Below, piece by piece: positions 60,502 to 64,000 of a stretch of 64,000 nucleotides of DNA. Numbering within the stretch: position 1 is the stretch's first letter; every line of letters starts with the position of its first letter. The translations under genes and the position numbers were made by a program. The stretch lies in assembly GCF_001583415.1 (NCBI RefSeq), contig NZ_CP014475.1:1922001-1986000 (forward strand), given 5' to 3'. The DNA is from Mycolicibacterium phlei. Lineage in GTDB: Bacteria; Actinomycetota; Actinomycetes; Mycobacteriales; Mycobacteriaceae. The notes beneath the pieces are model-generated. The model saw only the letters and a list, made by a program, of their open reading frames with translations. It did no database searches and was not told the origin of the DNA.

Positions 60502-61710
60502 TCAGCCGGCGGGCCGGAACGTCACGGGCAGTGCCGTCGGGGACCGGAACGGTTGACCCCAGATGCGCGGGTTGTCGTCGGTGACGAGGGTGATGTCGGA
60601 CAGCCGGTCGAGCAGCGACTCCAGTGCGACGCGGGTCTCCATCCGCGCCAGATGCAGTCCCATGCAGGTGTGCTCACCGGCCGCGAACGAGATGTGCGGC
60701 ACCCGCTTACGGAAGATGTCGAACTCCTCGGGTCGCTCCCAGCGGTTCTCGTCGTGGTTGGCCGACCCGATGCAGACGTCGATGATCGAGCCCTTCGGCA
60801 GTGTCACGCCGGCGAGTTCGGTCTCCTCCGACGCGTAGCGCTGCACCGTGGTCAGCGGCGTCTCGTAGCGCAGACCCTCCTCGATGGCGTTGGCCACCAG
60901 CTCCCGGTTCTCCTGCACCGCCCGGAACTGGTCCGGGTGGGTCAGCAGCAGGTAGAGCAGATTGCCCGACGACCGGTACGTGGTCTCCAGCCCGGCGGGC
61001 AGCAGCAGCCGCAGGAACGAGTAGATCGATTCGTCGCTGAGCTTCTCCCCGTCGATCTCGGCGGTGACCAGATCGCCGATGATGTCCGGGGTCGGCTTGG
61101 ACCGACGCTTGTCGATCTGTTGCAGGAAGTACTCTTTGAGCGCTTCGGAGGCCTCGAACGCGCGCTTGTACTTGACGTGGTAGCTGATGAGTTCGACGGC
61201 CCGCTGGCGGAACCACGGCAGGTCCTCCTCGGGCAGCCCCAGCAGCCGGGTGATCACGCGGGTGGGGAACTCGAGGGTGAAGTCACGCACCAGGTCGGCC
61301 TCGCCCTTGTCGATGAACTCGTCGATCAGGCTGTTGACGACGGGCCGCACGATCTCGGGTTCCCAGCGCGCCAACGACTTCGACTTGAACGCCGAGGACA
61401 CCAGATTGCGGTGGTCCCAGTGCTTCTTGCCCTCCATCGCCAGGATCGTGGGGCCGATGAACAGGCCGATGGTGTGGTCGTAGATGTGTGAGTTGAAGAC
61501 CTTGCCGTCCCGGAAGACCCGGTTCACCGCGTCGAAAGACACTGCGGCGAAGATGTTCTCCGGCATGGCCTCCGGTGCCTTCGACCAGTCCATGACGCTG
61601 CCGCGGAACACTCCGCCGGTCTCCTGTCGCTTCTTGGCGAAGAAGGGATAGGGGTTGCGCAGCAGCTCGGCCGCCTCGATGGAGGCGACGTCCTGAACGG
61701 GACTTTCCAC
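60502..61710 (-). CDS. Cytochrome P450
   Basis: A 402-residue soluble bacterial P450. I-helix A239-G-x-E-T-T, ExxR at E278-R281, and the heme loop FAAGEHTCMG with C349 as iron ligand are all present. It needs ferredoxin and reductase from elsewhere. A typical role is hydroxylation of a terminal or ring position, as with mycobacterial steroid P450s. GTG 61710 follows GAGGGAGAG. It is followed by its TetR and preceded by an SDR gene on the same strand, 48 nt away. Confidence 0.93.
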   Translation of the reverse strand: MESPVQDVASIEAAELLRNPYPFFAKKRQETGGVFRGSVMDWSKAPEAMPENIFAAVSFDAVNRVFRDGKVFNSHIYDHTIGLFIGPTILAMEGKKHWDHRNLVSSAFKSKSLARWEPEIVRPVVNSLIDEFIDKGEADLVRDFTLEFPTRVITRLLGLPEEDLPWFRQRAVELISYHVKYKRAFEASEALKEYFLQQIDKRRSKPTPDIIGDLVTAEIDGEKLSDESIYSFLRLLLPAGLETTYRSSGNLLYLLLTHPDQFRAVQENRELVANAIEEGLRYETPLTTVQRYASEETELAGVTLPKGSIIDVCIGSANHDENRWERPEEFDIFRKRVPHISFAAGEHTCMGLHLARMETRVALESLLDRLSDITLVTDDNPRIWGQPFRSPTALPVTFRPAG

Positions 61711-61737
61711 CGGTCTCTCCCTCGGTCCTGCGAGCAG

Positions 61738-61756
61738 TACTGTAAAGCTTACAGTA
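61738..61756. promoter_or_regulatory. Candidate TetR operator upstream of the P450
   Basis: TACTGTAA-AGC-TTACAGTA, perfect 8-bp arms, lies 28 nt upstream of the P450 start. Related half sites occur at 56177-56185 and near 62590. Confidence 0.65.
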
Positions 61757-61758
61757 GC

Positions 61759-62544
61759 TTATCCCAGCTGGACAGGGGTGCCGGCGGTCATCCCGGTGAT
61801 GAAGCCCGCATCGACCTGGAGATCCTGGCCGTTGATCCACCCGGCCTCCGGGGAGCCGAGGAACGCGATCGCCGGCACGATGTCGTCGACCGACGCGTGC
61901 CGGCCGACGGTGGCCTTGCACGCGTCGAGGATCTCCTTGCCCATGGTCTGCTCGAAGTCGGTGAGGATCGGTGTCTCGACCGGTCCGGGGCTGACGGTGT
62001 TGACCCGTACGCCGTATTTCGCCCATGCGGGACCGGCGAGGCGGCGGACGTAGAGGATCACCGCCTGTTTGGAGGTGCTGTAGACGGGATAGTCCGGCGG
62101 CTGGCCGGCCTGCCACTGCTCGACGGCGTCCGGGTCGGTGAGCTCGAGCAGCCCGTTGAGGACGTCGACGCGCTGATCCCAGCCGAGCGCCGCGGTGGAG
62201 GCGACGGCGACGATCGAGCCGCCCCGGCGCAGTCGCGGGAGCATTCCCTCGGCGACCAGCCTCATGCCGAGGTAGTTCACCTTGAGCACGTCACCGGGCG
62301 GCGCGGTGCCGGGGACGCCGGCGACGTGGGCGAGCATGTCCCAGCCCGACCCGATCCCGTCGAGCAGCTCACGGATGCTGGCCGGGTCGCGGAGGTCGCA
62401 GCGGGCGTACTCGCTGGCCGGGGTCTGCTGATCGCGGACGTCGACGGCCAGCACGTGGTCGCCGCGCTCGTAAAAGTGTGTCGCGGCCGCCGCGCCGATA
62501 CCCGAACCGGCGCCGACGACGACGATCCTGCGTTGCTCTGCCAT
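61759..62544 (-). CDS. Short-chain dehydrogenase, coniferyl-alcohol/3alpha-HSD type
   Basis: A 261-residue SDR with VVGAGSGIGAAAATHF (cofactor), HVAGVPGTAPPG (a wording typical of the coniferyl-alcohol dehydrogenase and 3alpha-hydroxysteroid dehydrogenase group), SIVAVAST and VYSTSKQA (Ser, Tyr, Lys). ATG 62544 is chosen; the frame extends 11 codons upstream. It is divergent from an aldehyde dehydrogenase of the coniferyl-aldehyde type at 62653, so the pair would take an alcohol to an acid. Substrate probably not lignin but a pathway alcohol. Confidence 0.87.
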   Translation of the reverse strand: MAEQRRIVVVGAGSGIGAAAATHFYERGDHVLAVDVRDQQTPASEYARCDLRDPASIRELLDGIGSGWDMLAHVAGVPGTAPPGDVLKVNYLGMRLVAEGMLPRLRRGGSIVAVASTAALGWDQRVDVLNGLLELTDPDAVEQWQAGQPPDYPVYSTSKQAVILYVRRLAGPAWAKYGVRVNTVSPGPVETPILTDFEQTMGKEILDACKATVGRHASVDDIVPAIAFLGSPEAGWINGQDLQVDAGFITGMTAGTPVQLG

Positions 62545-62574
62545 CTGCACTCGTTTCCCTGACGGTCGGCGTAA

Positions 62575-62609
62575 CATTCGAATGGCCGACTGTAAACACG
62601 ACAGTAAAC
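62575..62609. promoter_or_regulatory. Divergent promoter sites between SDR and aldehyde dehydrogenase
   Basis: CATTCGAATG (62575-62584) is a perfect 10-bp palindrome. It is followed by ACTGT (62589-62593) and ACAGT (62601-62605), an inverted repeat, and by TGTAAAC/AGTAAAC with a 12-bp period. These resemble the ACTGTAA word at 61738. Confidence 0.5.
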
Positions 62610-62652
62610 AATCCGGGCACTGCGGACAACGGCTGCCGGAAATGGTGGTGCG

Positions 62653-64000
62653 ATGAGCGAGAGCACAATTCAGGCCGGCCTACCGGGCGTGGACGACGCG
62701 ATGCGCAGGACGCTCGAGCGGCAGCGGCGGGCCTTCATCGCCGACGGTCCGCCGAGTGTGGCCGTGCGGCGCGAGCGCATCGACCGGTTGGTGGCGCTGG
62801 TGCTGGAGAACAGCGACGCCCTGGTCGACGCCGTCGCCGCCGACTACGGAACACGGCCGCGGGACGCCGTCCTGTTCACCGAGATCCTCGGCATGATGTC
62901 GGTGATCGAGCACACCAGAACGCATATGCCACAGTGGATGCGGACGACGAAGCTGATGCGGGCGGCGCGGTTGTTCGGCCTGCGCGCCGAGGTGCAGCCG
63001 TCGCCGCTCGGCGTGGTCGGGATCATCGGGCCGTGGAACTTCCCGATCAACCTCGTCGTGCTGCCGGCCGCCGCCGCGTTCGCCGCGGGCAACCGGGTGA
63101 TGATCAAGATGTCGGAGATCACCCCGCGTACCGCCGAGCTGATGAAATCCCTGGCGCACAACTACTTCGACGTCACCGAGCTCGACGTCGTCACCGGCGG
63201 GCCTGACGTCGCGGCGGCGTTCGCCTCGCTGCCGTTCGACCATCTGTTCTTCACCGGATCGCCGTCGGTGGGTGCCCGGGTGCAGCGCGCCGCCGCGGAG
63301 AACCTTGTCCCGGTGACGCTGGAACTCGGCGGCAAGAACCCGGTGGTGGTCTCGCCGCGGGCGGATCTGGGGCGCGCCGCTGAGCGCATCGCCCGGTCGC
63401 GGATGATCAACGGCGGTCAGGTCTGCGTGTGTCCCGACTACGTCTTCGTGCCCGAGGACGGAGTCGAAGCGTTCGTCGCCGCCGCGAAAGACACGCTGCG
63501 GCAGATGTTTCCGACGATCCTCAACAACGGCGACTACTGCTCGTCGGTCAACGAGGCCAACTACGACCGGGTGGTCGCGCTCATCGACGACGCACGGGCC
63601 AAGGGAGCGACCGTCGAACCGGTCGCCCCGCCGGGGGAGCTGCTGCCGAACCGGCCCGCCCGCAAGATCGCCCCGACGATCGTGCGCGGCGTCGACGAGC
63701 GGATGACGATCGCCGCCGAGGAGGTGTTCGGGCCCGTCCTCGACGTGCGGGGCTACCGGGACCTCGACGCGGTGATCGACTACATCAACGAGCGGCCCTC
63801 ACCGCTGGTCGCGTACTGGTACGGCCCCGACGACGCCGACTTCCGTCGCTTCGTCCGCCACACCCGCAGCGGCGGCGTGGCGCGCAACGACTTCGCCGCG
63901 CAGATGATCCCGTCGGCCGCGCCGTTCGGCGGCGTGGGCCGCAGCGGCATGGGCGCCTACCACGGCAAGGCCGGCTTCGACGCGTTCAGCCACTACCGCA
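62653..64000 (+). CDS. Aldehyde dehydrogenase, coniferyl-aldehyde type (3' end cut by window)
   Basis: 449 codons visible, nearly the full length of the family (about 470). It has the NAD site IIGPWNFPINLVV (about 124-136) and MIKMSE, base Glu E224 in LELGGKNP, and the nucleophile C258 in GGQVC, followed by a second Cys (C260). The C-terminus runs APFGGVGRSGMGAYHGKAGFDAFSH, as in coniferyl-aldehyde dehydrogenases. It oxidises an aldehyde to the acid that the CoA ligases can take. ATG 62653 is preceded by a weak ribosome site; divergent SDR at 62544. Confidence 0.9.
   Translation, partial: MSESTIQAGLPGVDDAMRRTLERQRRAFIADGPPSVAVRRERIDRLVALVLENSDALVDAVAADYGTRPRDAVLFTEILGMMSVIEHTRTHMPQWMRTTKLMRAARLFGLRAEVQPSPLGVVGIIGPWNFPINLVVLPAAAAFAAGNRVMIKMSEITPRTAELMKSLAHNYFDVTELDVVTGGPDVAAAFASLPFDHLFFTGSPSVGARVQRAAAENLVPVTLELGGKNPVVVSPRADLGRAAERIARSRMINGGQVCVCPDYVFVPEDGVEAFVAAAKDTLRQMFPTILNNGDYCSSVNEANYDRVVALIDDARAKGATVEPVAPPGELLPNRPARKIAPTIVRGVDERMTIAAEEVFGPVLDVRGYRDLDAVIDYINERPSPLVAYWYGPDDADFRRFVRHTRSGGVARNDFAAQMIPSAAPFGGVGRSGMGAYHGKAGFDAFSHYR

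Noticed and set aside
1..64000. tRNA, rRNA or prophage genes
   Set aside because: No cloverleaf, rRNA segment, integrase or phage structural gene was recognised on either strand.

Overview
The window is chromosomal DNA of a high-G+C actinomycete, most likely a fast-growing mycobacterium (Mycolicibacterium type). The evidence is the dense packing with 1-4 nt start/stop overlaps, the abundance of acyl-CoA dehydrogenase, enoyl-CoA hydratase, thiolase and acyl-CoA ligase paralogues, a mycofactocin-type SDR, an HtdZ-like hydratase, and a TetR / GGDEF-EAL / E1-nitroreductase gene order that I recall from the Rv1353c-Rv1355c locus of M. tuberculosis. I see no rRNA, tRNA, CRISPR array, prophage or insertion sequence. 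Both ends cut genes: an enoyl-CoA hydratase homologue on the left and an aldehyde dehydrogenase on the right.

1-12.6 kb is mixed: a truncated crotonase, a secreted glycoside hydrolase, a secreted membrane-anchored protein, a SpoIIAA-like protein, a TetR regulator divergent from a Rieske oxygenase and a DapB-like reductase, a YbaK editing protein, a tandem universal stress protein, an EamA transporter, and a two-gene acyl-CoA dehydrogenase unit. 12.6-20.7 kb looks like a signalling locus: a PAS protein, two TetR regulators resembling butyrolactone receptors, a short flavoprotein, and a three-gene minus-strand operon of an acyltransferase-like protein, an E1-nitroreductase fusion (MoeY-like) and a bifunctional c-di-GMP enzyme (DcpA-like). 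21.3-22.7 kb holds purU and a MaoC hydratase closed by a strong terminator.

22.8-64 kb is a catabolic supercluster for an unknown, probably cyclic or branched, substrate that is processed as CoA thioesters. It has four AMP-forming ligases, five crotonase homologues, four acyl-CoA dehydrogenases (two of them an apparent heteromeric pair), three thiolases, three amidohydrolases, several SDRs, a DapA-like aldolase, a class III CoA-transferase, a P450, a molybdopterin oxidoreductase, an alcohol/aldehyde dehydrogenase pair, and GntR and TetR regulators. Several crotonases and one thiolase lack the textbook catalytic residues, so the chemistry is probably not plain beta-oxidation.

The main oddities are two families of intergenic palindromes of fixed length (three 58-bp copies; two nearly identical 62-bp copies in opposite orientation around 9.2 kb), two genes each one base short at a four-G/C run (one loses its stop and fuses an SDR to a thiolase, the other breaks a TetR repressor), and several palindromic operator candidates. 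Family assignments are from reading the translations by eye. Substrates are not assignable from the sequence.
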